A stretch of 64,000 nt of DNA, from NCBI RefSeq assembly GCF_029952525.1, contig NZ_JASAOF010000004.1, positions 124,001 through 188,000 on the forward strand, read 5' to 3'. Under the pieces are notes generated by a model. It saw only the letters and a list, made by a program, of their open reading frames with translations, ran no database searches and was not told the origin of the DNA. How positions within the stretch are numbered: the stretch's first letter is position 1; the number at the start of each line of letters is the position of its first letter. Below are positions 56,001-64,000 of the stretch, one piece after another. The stretch comes from Saccharopolyspora ipomoeae. Lineage in GTDB: Bacteria; Actinomycetota; Actinomycetes; Mycobacteriales; Pseudonocardiaceae. The position numbers were made by a program, and so were the translations under genes.

Positions 56001-56311
56001 CAGTTACCCCCAGACTTTCCGACGGTGCCGGCTGCGTCGGCGTCGGACCAGGTGTAGCCGGATCCGCTCTGCTCCAGCTTTCCGGCGAAGTCGTCCATGC
56101 CGTCTGCGAGGCTCGCGACGCACTTGGAGATCTTGTCCATCGCCTGCTGGTAGGGCTGGAAGTTCTCGCCGTGGGCCTTGCCGAAGTCGGCCTGACCCAT
56201 CCCCATGTCGGCGATGTCCTTGCTGTGCTTGTCGCGGACGGGATCCGCCGCAGCACGAATGCTTCCTCCTGCCGATGAGAACTCACCGGCGTTGGCCCCG
56301 AACCCGGTCAC
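56000..56311 (-). CDS. EspC/WXG100-like small protein
   Basis: 103 residues predicted as two helices. FGANAGEFSSAGGSIRAAADPV and YQQAMDKISKCVASLADGMDDFA resemble ESX secretion-associated (EspC, DUF2580) proteins; a GYTWSD end follows. GTG 56311 follows GGAGG. Its stop and the ATG of the large downstream gene share a base (TGATG), a strong coupling sign that the two products act together. Confidence 0.75.
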   Translation of the reverse strand: MTGFGANAGEFSSAGGSIRAAADPVRDKHSKDIADMGMGQADFGKAHGENFQPYQQAMDKISKCVASLADGMDDFAGKLEQSGSGYTWSDADAAGTVGKSGGN

Positions 56312-56461
56312 CCTTCCCCCTCCATCCGAAGAACCCGCCGTCGCTCGCACGGCGCTCAAGCACAGGTTCCGACGCGAACCAAGACGGTCTGGTTCCTCAT
56401 CTTGGCAGGAAAGAGGCCCGCGGAAGGCCGGAACGACCAGGTACTTGCAACCGCGAAGGCG

Positions 56462-56734
56462 TCACTGCTGCGGCGGGTACTGCCCATAGCCCTGCTGGGG
56501 CGGGTACTGCTGCTGGGGAGGTTGTTGCTGCCACTGCTGGGGCATCTGTCCCCATTGCTGCGGTGCCTGCGGATACTGCTGCCATTGCTGCGGCGCTTGT
56601 CCGCCCCACGGCTGAGGTTGGCCGTAGGGCGGCGGGGCAGACTTGCTCTTCCGCTTGGCCAGCACGACGAGCGTGATCACGACAGCGATCACGAGGAGAA
56701 GCACGAGTCCGATAGCCGGAATCCAAATCGACAT
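56462..56734 (-). CDS. Single-helix membrane protein with Gln/Pro/Trp/Tyr-rich tail
   Basis: 90 residues. A membrane helix (about 5-26, IPAIGLVLLLVIAVVITLVVL) and a basic stop KRKSK are followed by a tail of PQQWQQ and PPQQ repeats. It lies downstream of two micro-genes for membrane proteins on the same strand. No function can be assigned. Confidence 0.7.
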   Translation of the reverse strand: MSIWIPAIGLVLLLVIAVVITLVVLAKRKSKSAPPPYGQPQPWGGQAPQQWQQYPQAPQQWGQMPQQWQQQPPQQQYPPQQGYGQYPPQQ

Positions 56735-56772
56735 AGCCCGGCATCATGCCAGGCCAACCCGTCCTGGTGGAC

Positions 56773-56895
56773 TCAGTGCATGAGGGTGTGGAGGCCCCAG
56801 CCCTGGGCGAGGACCACTGCGAACACCAGTGCGCCCAGGAGCATGCAGAGGAGCGGGACGATCAGGATCGTCCAGACGTCGCCGAGGAGGCGCAT
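56773..56895 (-). CDS. Small membrane protein, 40 aa
   Basis: Starts MRLLGDVWTILIVP and ends QGWGLHTLMH with one long hydrophobic helix between. The ATG is seven bases after the stop of the 53-residue gene upstream, and an AAGGTG ribosome site lies about ten bases before it. Third-position GC use is coding-like. Family unknown. Confidence 0.55.
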   Translation of the reverse strand: MRLLGDVWTILIVPLLCMLLGALVFAVVLAQGWGLHTLMH

Positions 56896-56902
56896 CGGGA
56901 TC

Positions 56903-57064
56903 TCACACCTTGTGGTGGCGTCGGTTGACGTACCAGGAACGGCCCTCGTGAGCTGCGTTGACAGCCTTGAGAGCTCCGATCATCAGCGCTCCGAACGCGA
57001 TGATCCCGACAACGAGCCCAACAGCGATGAGCCCGACAACCATGGCGACGACGATGGCACCCAT
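56903..57064 (-). CDS. Small membrane protein, 53 aa
   Basis: Starts MGAIVVAMVVGLIAVG, has one or two hydrophobic helices, and ends with a basic, His-rich RSWYVNRRHHKV tail. It lies 51 bases after glmM and seven bases before the 40-residue gene. No clear Shine-Dalgarno. Family unknown. Confidence 0.5.
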   Translation of the reverse strand: MGAIVVAMVVGLIAVGLVVGIIAFGALMIGALKAVNAAHEGRSWYVNRRHHKV

Positions 57065-57071
57065 GTGAGCA

Positions 57072-57103
57072 GGGTCTCACAGAATCAAGCTCCGTGGAGA
57101 CCC
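57072..57103 (-). terminator. Weak hairpin downstream of glmM
   Basis: GGGTCTC pairs with GAGACCC across an 18-base loop, 13 bases after the glmM stop. It may attenuate read-through into the small membrane genes. Confidence 0.35.
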
Positions 57104-57115
57104 AAATCACAAAGA

Positions 57116-58450
57116 TCACCGGATAGCGGAGACAATCTTCGCCAGTCTGTCCGCGATGTCCTGCGCGTCCTGTTCGCTCGCGGCCTCGACCATGACCCTG
57201 ACCAGCTGCTCGGTGCCGGACTGGCGGAGCAGGACCCGACCGGTCTCGCCCAGCTCGGTCTCGGCCGCGGCGACGGCCTGGGTGACCTCGGGCGCGACGA
57301 CGGCCGCGGCCTTGTCGGCGACGGGAACGTTGATCAGCACCTGCGGCAGCCGGCGCATGACCTTCGCCAGCGAGGACAGCGGGGTGCCGGTGGACGCGAC
57401 GCGGCCCATCAGGCGCAGCGCAGTGAGCAGACCGTCGCCCGTGGTGGCGTGGGCGGGGAGCACGACGTGGCCGGACTGCTCGCCGCCCAGCGAGTAGCCA
57501 CCGGCGCGCAGCTCCTCCAGCACGTAGCGGTCGCCGACGGCCGTGGTGCGCAGCGACACCCCGTGCTCGCGCATCGCCAGGTGCAGACCGAGGTTGCTCA
57601 TGACCGTCGCGACCAGCGTGTCCTCGGCCAGCTCACCGGACTCGTGCATGTCCACGGCCAGGATCGCCATGATCTGGTCGCCGTCGACGACCTCGCCCGC
57701 GGCGTCCACGGCCAGGCAGCGGTCGGCGTCGCCGTCGTGCGCGATGCCCAGGTCGGCGCCGTGCTCGACCACCGCGGCCTGCAGCACATCCAGGTGGGTG
57801 GAGCCGACGCCGTCGTTGATGTTGAGACCGTCCGGCTCGGCGTTGATCGCGATGACCTCGGCGCCCGCGCGGCGGTAGGCGTCGGGGGCCGCCTCGGAGG
57901 CGGCGCCGTTCGCGCAGTCGACGACGACCTTGAGGCCGTCGAGCCGGTTCGGGGCCGCGACCAGCAGGTGATCGGTGTAGCGGCGCAGCGCGTCCGGGAC
58001 GTCGCGGACGCGACCGACGTGCACGCCGGTCGGGCGGTCCACCTGCTCGCCCAGGCGGGTCTCGATCTCGTCCTCCAGCGCGTCGGGGAGCTTGTTGCCA
58101 CCGGCGCTGAAGAGCTTGATGCCGTTGTCCGGCATCGGGTTGTGCGAGGCGGAGATCATCACGCCGATGTCGGCGCCCAGTTCCTTGACGAGGTGCGCCA
58201 GGGCCGGGGTCGGCAGGACTCCGATGCGCTCGACGTCGGCGCCGGCCGAGGTCAGGCCCGCCACGACGGCGGCCTCCAGCATCTCGCCGCTGGCCCGCGG
58301 GTCACGACCGACCAGCGCCACCCGGCGCCGGGAGTCGTCCCGGTCGTAGAGCACGCGAGCGGCGGCGGAGCTCACCGACATCGCCAGTTCCGGCGTGAGA
58401 TCGCCGTTGGCCAATCCGCGCACACCGTCGGTGCCGAACAACCGAGCCAT
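57116..58450 (-). CDS. glmM: Phosphoglucosamine mutase
   Basis: 444 residues. The active-site phosphoserine lies in [15 protein letters not shown], the metal loop in DGDADRC, the sugar loop in GGEQSGH and the phosphate loop in [11 protein letters not shown]. It converts glucosamine-6-phosphate to the 1-phosphate for UDP-GlcNAc. It works directly after GlmS, encoded 6 kb away. ATG 58450 was chosen over upstream in-frame starts. Confidence 0.96.
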   Translation of the reverse strand: MARLFGTDGVRGLANGDLTPELAMSVSSAAARVLYDRDDSRRRVALVGRDPRASGEMLEAAVVAGLTSAGADVERIGVLPTPALAHLVKELGADIGVMISASHNPMPDNGIKLFSAGGNKLPDALEDEIETRLGEQVDRPTGVHVGRVRDVPDALRRYTDHLLVAAPNRLDGLKVVVDCANGAASEAAPDAYRRAGAEVIAINAEPDGLNINDGVGSTHLDVLQAAVVEHGADLGIAHDGDADRCLAVDAAGEVVDGDQIMAILAVDMHESGELAEDTLVATVMSNLGLHLAMREHGVSLRTTAVGDRYVLEELRAGGYSLGGEQSGHVVLPAHATTGDGLLTALRLMGRVASTGTPLSSLAKVMRRLPQVLINVPVADKAAAVVAPEVTQAVAAAETELGETGRVLLRQSGTEQLVRVMVEAASEQDAQDIADRLAKIVSAIR

Positions 58451-58531
58451 CAGCAGCAAGTCCTCCTCGTGTCTGCGACCGGTGGCACACAGCCTCGCAC
58501 AACCGGTCGGTCGGCACTCCACAGCGGTCCC

Positions 58532-58601
58532 GGACAGTTTTAGCCATAACTGCCCATGATCAAAGTCCGTTTTGCCCGGTCAATTATGACTAAAACTGCC
58601 C
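58532..58601 (+). repeat. Dispersed repeat family B, copy 4 (70 bp)
   Basis: Same orientation and length as the copies at 4175, 19715 and 27610. Core CCCATGATCAAAGTCCG. It lies between glmM and the rpsI terminator. Confidence 0.8.
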
Positions 58602-58618
58602 CCGCCCCCAACAAACGA

Positions 58619-58664
58619 CTGCGGGAGCAGGTCCGCCCGGAAAGGGACGGACCTGCTCCCGCAG
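58619..58664 (-). terminator. Terminator of rplM-rpsI
   Basis: A roughly 20-bp GC-rich stem (CTGCGGGAGCAGGTCCG with its complement) lies 18 bases after the rpsI stop. Confidence 0.85.
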
Positions 58665-58681
58665 GTGATGCTGGGCTCGCG

Positions 58682-59187
<506 letters not shown>

Positions 59188-59191
<4 letters not shown>

Positions 59192-59634
59192 TTCTCGACC
59201 TTCGCCTTAATCTCGAACGCCTGCGGGTTCTGGGCCTGGTGCGGGTGCTCCGGACCGGCGTAGACCTTGAGCTTCTTGCCCATGGCCCGGCCGAGCTTGT
59301 TCTTCGGGAGCATGCCCTTGATCGCCTTCTCCAGCAGCCGCTCGGGGTGCGAGTCGAGCACCTGGCCGAAGGACTGCTTGCGCAGGCCACCCGGGTACCC
59401 GGAGTGCCGGTAGTGGAACGCCTGCTCGCGCTTGTTACCGGTGAGGGCCACCTTCTCGGCGTTGATGATGACGACGAAGTCACCGGTGTCGACGTGCGGC
59501 GCGTAGGTCGGCTTGTGCTTGCCGCGCAGCAGCGTCGCGGCCTGAGTTGCCAACCGGCCGAGCACCACATCCTCGGCGTCGATCACATGCCAGGCGCGGG
59601 TCACCTCGCCGGGCTTCGGGCTGTACGTGCGCAC
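59188..59634 (-). CDS. rplM: 50S ribosomal protein L13
   Basis: 148 residues, the usual length. [20 protein letters not shown] starts the protein; [17 protein letters not shown] and [24 protein letters not shown] are signatures. GTG 59634 has GAGG seven bases upstream; the longer open frame is not used. First gene of rplM-rpsI with a leader of about 180 bases. Confidence 0.97.
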
Positions 59635-59822
59635 GGGTCTACCTCGTCGTCGTTCGCGTCGGAATCTCAGTGCGGAGCCCGTCTCGATCACGCCGGACGG
59701 TTCACACGAGGTCTGCTCGTGGAACCGGCACGTCCGCCAGTACCGCCGCCGGGACCGCGACTCGCTGAGCGAGTCCGTTCCGCTGGCGCGAACTGCAGCC
59801 GCGCACCGCACAACAAAGAATG

Positions 59823-59852
59823 AGGGTACTTGGTGGCTTCTGGGCCGGTCAA
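59823..59852 (-). promoter_or_regulatory. Promoter of rplM-rpsI
   Basis: On the minus strand, TTGACC (59852-59847), an 18-base spacer and TACCCT (59828-59823) fit a principal-sigma promoter for a ribosomal protein operon. Confidence 0.7.
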
Positions 59853-59991
59853 AACGGGTCCTCGGTTCTTCTTTTGAGGCCCTGACCTGCCAGATCGCCG
59901 AAACCAGCATAGCAATGCCCGCTGGTCGCCGACGGGCGCCCCGGCAAAGCCGATCGGACCTCCGCAAATGGAGATCACCCGCCGGACGCGT

Positions 59992-60023
59992 TGATGGCCC
60001 CGGCGAAAACGCCGGAGCCATCA
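59992..60023 (-). terminator. Terminator of the esx pair
   Basis: TGATGGC-C-CCGGCG pairs with CGCCGG-A-GCCATCA around an AAAA loop, 26 bases after the stop codon. Confidence 0.8.
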
Positions 60024-60048
60024 GCGCGGAAATCAGTGCGAAGTGAGC

Positions 60049-60339
60049 TCAGCCACCGAAACGGCCGGCGTTCTTCTTCTCACCGGCCTGGAAGGACTCG
60101 TTGGCCGCACCGACGGCCATGCCCATCTTGGCGGCGGTCTCCTGCATCTTGGCGGCTTCCTGGTCCCAGGAGCGCTGCGCCTCCTGGTAGGCACCCACGG
60201 CCTCGCCGTCCCAGGTGGCGACGAGCTTCTGGATCTTGCCCTCCAGGTCGTCCAGCTCGCCCTGGATCTTCTGGGCCGCCTGCTGCAGGTCGTCGGAAGC
60301 CTGCTGCAGCTCCGCGAAGTTGACGTTGATCTCGCTCAT
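60049..60339 (-). CDS. esxT: WXG100 protein, EsxT-like
   Basis: 96 residues, the typical WXG100 length. Two helices flank the turn LVATWDGEAVGAY (W-D-G); the C-terminus carries EAQRSWDQEAAKM. Such proteins are secreted as dimers by type VII machinery. Position between rplM-rpsI and an Rv3446c-like gene equals that of ESX-4 esxT (Rv3444c). Second of the pair. GAGGGGA precedes the ATG. Confidence 0.88.
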   Translation of the reverse strand: MSEINVNFAELQQASDDLQQAAQKIQGELDDLEGKIQKLVATWDGEAVGAYQEAQRSWDQEAAKMQETAAKMGMAVGAANESFQAGEKKNAGRFGG

Positions 60340-60402
60340 TACCTGTCCCCTCGGAATCTTCTAGATCAAGAAATGTGGAATCTGCGAACTGCGGAAGCGA
60401 AA

Positions 60403-60717
60403 TCAGCCGTCGAGCAGGCTGCCGATCTTGGACTGCATCTCCTGCGCCTGCTCCTCCTGGGTGGCGGCGTAGTCCTGACCCGAGGACTTCACGTTCTGGC
60501 CCAGCTCGTCGAGCTTCTGGATGATCGTCTTGCCGCTCTGCTCGTACTGCTCCATCAGCTTGCGGAAGACGTCCGCCGCAGCGCCCTTCCAGTTCTGCAC
60601 CGGGCCCTCCAGCTGCCCCTGCAGCTGCTGCAGCGCCTGCTCGACGGCGTTGCGGGCCTCGTCGATGTCGACCGACGCCTGCTGGATCGCCTCGGTGTCC
60701 GCACCAATTCCAGCCAT
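60403..60717 (-). CDS. esxU: WXG100 protein, EsxU-like
   Basis: 104 residues from ATG 60717. The W-K-G turn lies in PVQNWKGAAADVF, with long amphipathic helices on either side. An upstream in-frame GTG at 60783 would add 22 residues without matching WXG100 length. It is the expected heterodimer partner of the next gene, as with EsxU/EsxT of ESX-4. Confidence 0.85.
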   Translation of the reverse strand: MAGIGADTEAIQQASVDIDEARNAVEQALQQLQGQLEGPVQNWKGAAADVFRKLMEQYEQSGKTIIQKLDELGQNVKSSGQDYAATQEEQAQEMQSKIGSLLDG

Positions 60718-60926
60718 CTCTCCGATGACCCCCTTCAAACTCGGTATCAAGCTCTGATGAACCTGCGACGCAGACATTGCCACGTTCGGTTCCCCGTTGT
60801 CCTGGATTTCTTCGCAAGCCGTTGCTGTTGTAAACGCGGAACGGGGAACCCGCTGGTCAACAACGGTTTTGCGGTTGCGAAAACCTCAAAGGCGACTCGT
60901 CCGAACGGACCCCGTTCGCATTCGCA

Positions 60927-62711
60927 TCAGCCGAGCGCGAGAGAACCCACGACCTGTTCGCAAGCGCGAACGACCTCATCCCTGCCGTCGGCGCCGTACT
61001 TGCAGCCCACGCTGACTTTGAATTGACCTTTGTACAGCGTGTACCACTCGACCGTCGCCGAAGGCAGCGTTTCGCGGTAGTAGACGACGTCCCGCCCGGC
61101 GAAGCTCGTGGACGGCGTGAACAGCGAGAACTCCTCGCCCGCCGCGACGCTCTTCTCGTACTCGCCGCGCAGCAGCTGCACCGCGCGGTTGCGATCGCCG
61201 TCGGTGTCGAAGGTCAGCCGCCCCTCCTCGACCGCGACCAGCGCGCCCTGCGGGCCGGCCGCGGGCTCGACGAGGGTCTGGAACTTCGCCGGATCACCGC
61301 CCGCCGGACGCCAGCCGCCGGGATAGGCGAAGTGGTAGTCGTAAGCCGCCATCTGCTGCGCGGGCACGGCCGGATCGGCCTGCGGCGGCGGGTCGGTGAG
61401 CAGCAGCGCGGTCACCCCGGCGACCGCGGCGAGCAGCACCGCTCCGGCGCCGACGATCCACGGGGTCTTGCGCTTGCGCTTGATCTTCGGGCGCTTGGTG
61501 ACCGGCCGGGTCGGCTCGTCGCCGGTCATGATCACGGTACGGGCGCGGCTGAGCGAGTCGCCCCTGGTCGTCTGCCCGGGAATCGGGTAGTCGCGCACGG
61601 TCGTGCCCGCCCACGCGCCGGTCGGGGCGAGTCCGCCGCTGCGCCCGGGATCGAGCCGCACGGCGCGCAAAGCGCCTCGGGCGACGACGGTTTCGGGCTG
61701 GTCGAGCGTCGCCGGGACGACGCCGGTGCGTTCGTGGATCAGCCGCGCGACCATCGGGATCCGGCTGGATCCGCCGACGAGGAACACCCCGGCGAGCTGT
61801 CTTCGCGGCACCTGACCGTCGCGCAGCGTGCTCAGCACCAGGTCGGCGGCCCGGGCCAGCGGTGCGGCGATGAGCTTTTCGAGGTCGGCGCGCGTGACGT
61901 GCGCGTCGGAGAACGGCGGCGGCATCGGGACGTCGGTGTAGGCGTGGCGGGACAGCGTCTCCTTGGCCCCGCGCACGTCCTGGCGCAGCACCCGGCGGCG
62001 ACGCCGGTCGGGCATCTCGCGGCCCTCGACGAGCTTGCGCCACGCGGCCGGATCGGTGCTGCCGACGAGCTCGCCGACGTGCTCCAGCAGCAGCTGGTCG
62101 ACGTCGGCGCCGCCGAAGTTCGGTTCTCCCTTGGTGGCCAGGACCTGGAACGACGCGCCCTGCTTGCGCACCACGGAGGCGTCGATGGTGCCGCCGCCGA
62201 GGTCGAGCACGGCCAGCGCCCCACCGTCCGGGAGCCCGTTGCCCGCCGAGTGGAACACCGCGGCGGCCACGGGTTCGGGCACCAGCACGATCTCCTTGCC
62301 TAGGCCGGTGGCGGCCTGGCGGAGTTCGGCGGCGCGCACCGAACCCCAGTCGGCGGGGTGGGTGAGCACGAGGAGGTCGACGGCGGCTCCGCCCGCGAAG
62401 CGGCGGGCCTCGCCGACGGCGCGCTGCAGGACGGCGCGGATGACGTCGCCGACCTTGAGGACGGTGCTGCCGAGCAGCAGTTCGCCCTCGTCGATGCGGC
62501 GCTTGGGGTGCGGTTCGAAGCGGGCGGGATCGACGGCGGCCTGGCGCTCGGCCTCGTGGCCGACGAACAGCGTGCCGTCCGCGGCGGCGAAGACCGCCGA
62601 GGGCACCAGCGGCTGCCCGTCGATGACGACCACCTGTGGTTCGGCACCGCCGACCGAGACCACCGTGCATGTGCTCGATGTGCCGAAGTCGATCGAGACG
62701 TGCAGGGACAC
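60927..62711 (-). CDS. Type VII secretion-associated protein with Hsp70-like ATPase domain (Rv3446c type)
   Basis: 594 residues. The N-terminal two-thirds is an Hsp70-like actin-fold ATPase: SIDFGTSSTCTVV, LDLGGGTIDASVV and FLVGGSSRIPMVARL. A basic stretch and one membrane helix (about 430-455) lead to an external TIGR03931-like domain starting near YDYHFAYPGGW. There is no Hsp70 substrate-binding domain. GTG 62711 has GGAG six bases upstream and was preferred to ATG 62723. Position beside esxT/esxU matches ESX-4. Confidence 0.88.
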   Translation of the reverse strand: MSLHVSIDFGTSSTCTVVSVGGAEPQVVVIDGQPLVPSAVFAAADGTLFVGHEAERQAAVDPARFEPHPKRRIDEGELLLGSTVLKVGDVIRAVLQRAVGEARRFAGGAAVDLLVLTHPADWGSVRAAELRQAATGLGKEIVLVPEPVAAAVFHSAGNGLPDGGALAVLDLGGGTIDASVVRKQGASFQVLATKGEPNFGGADVDQLLLEHVGELVGSTDPAAWRKLVEGREMPDRRRRRVLRQDVRGAKETLSRHAYTDVPMPPPFSDAHVTRADLEKLIAAPLARAADLVLSTLRDGQVPRRQLAGVFLVGGSSRIPMVARLIHERTGVVPATLDQPETVVARGALRAVRLDPGRSGGLAPTGAWAGTTVRDYPIPGQTTRGDSLSRARTVIMTGDEPTRPVTKRPKIKRKRKTPWIVGAGAVLLAAVAGVTALLLTDPPPQADPAVPAQQMAAYDYHFAYPGGWRPAGGDPAKFQTLVEPAAGPQGALVAVEEGRLTFDTDGDRNRAVQLLRGEYEKSVAAGEEFSLFTPSTSFAGRDVVYYRETLPSATVEWYTLYKGQFKVSVGCKYGADGRDEVVRACEQVVGSLALG

Positions 62712-62866
62712 CCAGTACTCCATTCACCGTCGCCGCAGGCCCTCGCCTGCGACGACGTCGTCAACCGGCCCGCCGTCCGGACGGCACCGTCCCCCCGGGT
62801 GAGCACCCTAGAGGCCCCGCCCGCCCCAGCACCAACATCCTCCCGCGCCGCACCCGCGGGTGACGG

Positions 62867-62962
62867 GATTACGCCCGTATTCCGGACCCCGATTACGGCC
62901 GTATTCCGGTCCCCGATTACGGCCGTATTCCGGCCCCCGATTACGCCCGTATTCCGGTCCCC
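62867..62962. repeat. Tandem array, 4 x 24 bp
   Basis: Four abutting units of GATTACGSCCGTATTCCGG plus five bases (62867, 62891, 62915, 62939). The two inner units contain the perfect palindrome TACGGCCGTA; the two outer units have TACGCCCGTA. Iteron-like operator upstream of a secretion-associated gene is one reading. Confidence 0.9.
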
Positions 62963-63000
62963 GACGTGCAACCCGGGCTCGTCCGCGCAGGGGGTGCGCC

Positions 63001-63042
63001 CGATTTCAATGGAGATCGGGTTCCTGATTTCCATTGAAATCC
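63001..63042. repeat. Dispersed repeat family C, copy 4 (truncated, 42 bp)
   Basis: Two of the three modules remain: GATTTCAATGGAGATCGGG and TTCCATTGAAATC in inverted orientation. It lies 58 bases after the espG stop. Confidence 0.8.
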
Positions 63043-63100
63043 GGTGGAGCACGGCGAGAACCGCAGGTGGGCGAGGCCGTGACACCCGGTTGGGTGTTGG

Positions 63101-63916
63101 TCAGGACTGGGCGAGGGCGCGGACTTCGGCGACTCGGTTGTCGAGAGCAGCGGTGAGTTCCGGGGCTCCGAGACCAGCGAGGATGATCTCCACGCCGACG
63201 CCGGCGCGTTGGGCCTGGGTGAGGCCGTAGCGACCGTCGGGTTCCGGTGCGTCGAACCACTTGAGGACCGCGGAGCGGTGGGTCCGGCCGAAGCGGTCGC
63301 GGAGGTTGGCCGTGAACTGGCCGTCCCGGAAGTGCTGGGCCTCGACGAAACCGCGCAGCGTCTCGGCGGCCGGGGCCTTGCGCGGTCCCGCCGACTGCAT
63401 GTGGTCGATGTTCTCGAAGTCGTCGGCGGGCTTGCGCTGCGCCATGTCGGCGGCCGGAACCGCCAGGCGCGGGCGCTTGCCGACCGGCGCCGGAGGCATC
63501 CCCTGCACGGCCGCGGCACCGATCGAGGTGCGCGGCAGGACCGAGATCCGCAGGTCACCGCCGTAGCTCTCGGAGTCGCCGGGTTGCTGGACGAGCAGCA
63601 GCGCGCCCTGCTCGGTGGCGACCGACAGGAGCCGGGCCGGGGAGTCACCCGTGTCGTCGGGCATCCACAGGCCCTCGATCCACAGTCCCGGCTTGGCCAG
63701 CTGGCCGAGGATCTCGGCGAAGCGCTGGGTCAGGCCGTTCTGCCCGAGCAGACCGGCGTTGTGCAGGTCGGGGAGGGTGCGCTGGCGCAGCACGGCCCGC
63801 TCTTCGAGCGTTTCGCCGTGCGAGCGGACGGAGATCGGGAACGGGTGCTCGTCGAACCCGCCGATCTCCCAGCACAGGTCGAACCACAGCGGTGGCAGCA
63901 GCCAACGCTCCGACAC
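63101..63916 (-). CDS. espG: ESX secretion-associated protein EspG
   Basis: 271 residues. The start LLPPLWFDLCWEIGGFDEHPFP matches the EspG N-terminus, and the C-terminal FGRTHRSAVLKWFDAPEPDGRYGL is also characteristic. EspG proteins are cytosolic chaperones of type VII substrates such as PE/PPE-like proteins. GTG 63916 follows GGAGG. It supports an active type VII system continuing beyond the right edge. Confidence 0.88.
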   Translation of the reverse strand: MSERWLLPPLWFDLCWEIGGFDEHPFPISVRSHGETLEERAVLRQRTLPDLHNAGLLGQNGLTQRFAEILGQLAKPGLWIEGLWMPDDTGDSPARLLSVATEQGALLLVQQPGDSESYGGDLRISVLPRTSIGAAAVQGMPPAPVGKRPRLAVPAADMAQRKPADDFENIDHMQSAGPRKAPAAETLRGFVEAQHFRDGQFTANLRDRFGRTHRSAVLKWFDAPEPDGRYGLTQAQRAGVGVEIILAGLGAPELTAALDNRVAEVRALAQS

Positions 63917-63945
63917 GCTTTCCTCCCCCAGCTACCTGCGGATCG

Positions 63946-63983
63946 TGGGGTGGGGAAGTTTTCATGAAAACTTCCCCACCCCA
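63946..63983. terminator. Perfect 38-bp palindrome, probable terminator
   Basis: GGGGTGGGGAAGTTTTC and its complement meet without a gap, 29 bases upstream of the espG start. It most likely ends a gene beyond the right edge; an operator of espG is the alternative. Confidence 0.6.
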
Positions 63984-64000
63984 GGTCACTCCCCGAAGAC

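Larger units (their letters stand above)
59635..60048. other. rplM leader and upstream intergenic region
   Basis: Contains the rplM-rpsI promoter, a small leader hairpin GACTCGCT-G-AGCGAGTC at 59759-59775 that could be regulatory, and the esx terminator near 60000. No gene is seen. Confidence 0.5.
62712..63100. other. Intergenic region upstream of the Hsp70-like gene
   Basis: About 390 bases holding the 4 x 24-bp tandem array and family C copy 4. The promoter of the Hsp70-like gene must lie here. No gene is seen; the frame translating the array has no ribosome site. Confidence 0.6.

Noticed and set aside
53235..56057. A 940-codon plus-strand frame opposite the large WXG-like gene
   Set aside because: The minus frame has coupled starts, ribosome sites and recognisable helical domains; the plus frame has none.
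62867..62962. CRISPR array
   Set aside because: The 24-bp units abut directly with no spacers, and there are no cas genes.
62963..63085. A minus-strand repeat protein reading RNTAVIG units from the 24-bp array, fused to a shadow of the Hsp70-like gene
   Set aside because: No ribosome site, and the frame runs out of phase into the certain Hsp70-like gene. The array is better explained as non-coding.

Overview
The window is a high-GC actinobacterial chromosome segment, most likely from the Pseudonocardiales (Saccharopolyspora-like). The evidence is a WhiB regulator, a BldM-type regulator, a conservon, ESX-4-type genes, abundant GTG starts and GTGA/ATGA overlaps. Much of the gene order matches the Mycobacterium tuberculosis block from choD (Rv3409c) to the Rv3446c homologue. 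No rRNA, tRNA, CRISPR array or transposase gene was seen.

Layout. 1-0.3 kb: end of a secreted family-16 glycoside hydrolase. 0.6-7.1 kb: GMP synthesis (guaA, guaB3, guaB2) with a ChoD-like GMC flavoenzyme. 7.4-12.7 kb: regulatory block with a DUF5319 protein, anti-sigma RsdA, SigD, a BldM-like pseudo-receiver, a MerR regulator and WhiB3/WhiD. 12.8-14.9 kb: groES-groEL1 under a CIRCE element. 15.5-18.3 kb: a DUF218 protein, then tsaD-rimI-tsaB.

The stretch from 18.3 to 44.4 kb separates tsaB from its usual partner tsaE. It holds an allantoinase; a conservon (cvnA-D); a Tat-exported two-subunit molybdenum hydroxylase next to a lipoprotein and a CopC-like protein; hydroxypyruvate isomerase and glycerate kinase; a urate operon (uraD-uraH-uox) with a permease; a subtilisin; and a signalling cluster. 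That cluster has a Ser/Asp/Arg repeat protein, a divergent Ser/Thr kinase, a GerW-like protein, an orphan DUF742 protein and a PP2C phosphatase. A CitE-like enzyme, malate synthase and a divergent IclR regulator follow. Urate to allantoin to allantoate, then glyoxylate use through malate synthase or Hyi/GarK, gives the island a purine-catabolic theme. The allantoinase and urate promoters share a 17-bp palindrome.

44.4-51 kb returns to the backbone: a DedA-like protein, tsaE, an alpha/beta hydrolase, alr, nnr and glmS. 51-64 kb carries a hydrolase-fold protein without its nucleophile, a group of type VII secretion-associated genes, three small membrane proteins, glmM, rpsI-rplM, two WXG100 genes, an Hsp70-like membrane protein (Rv3446c type) and EspG.

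Three dispersed non-coding repeat families (about 177, 70 and 66 bp, four copies each) and two tandem arrays (30-bp coding, 24-bp intergenic) are the most distinctive unannotated structure. Perfect-stem terminators close many transcription units.
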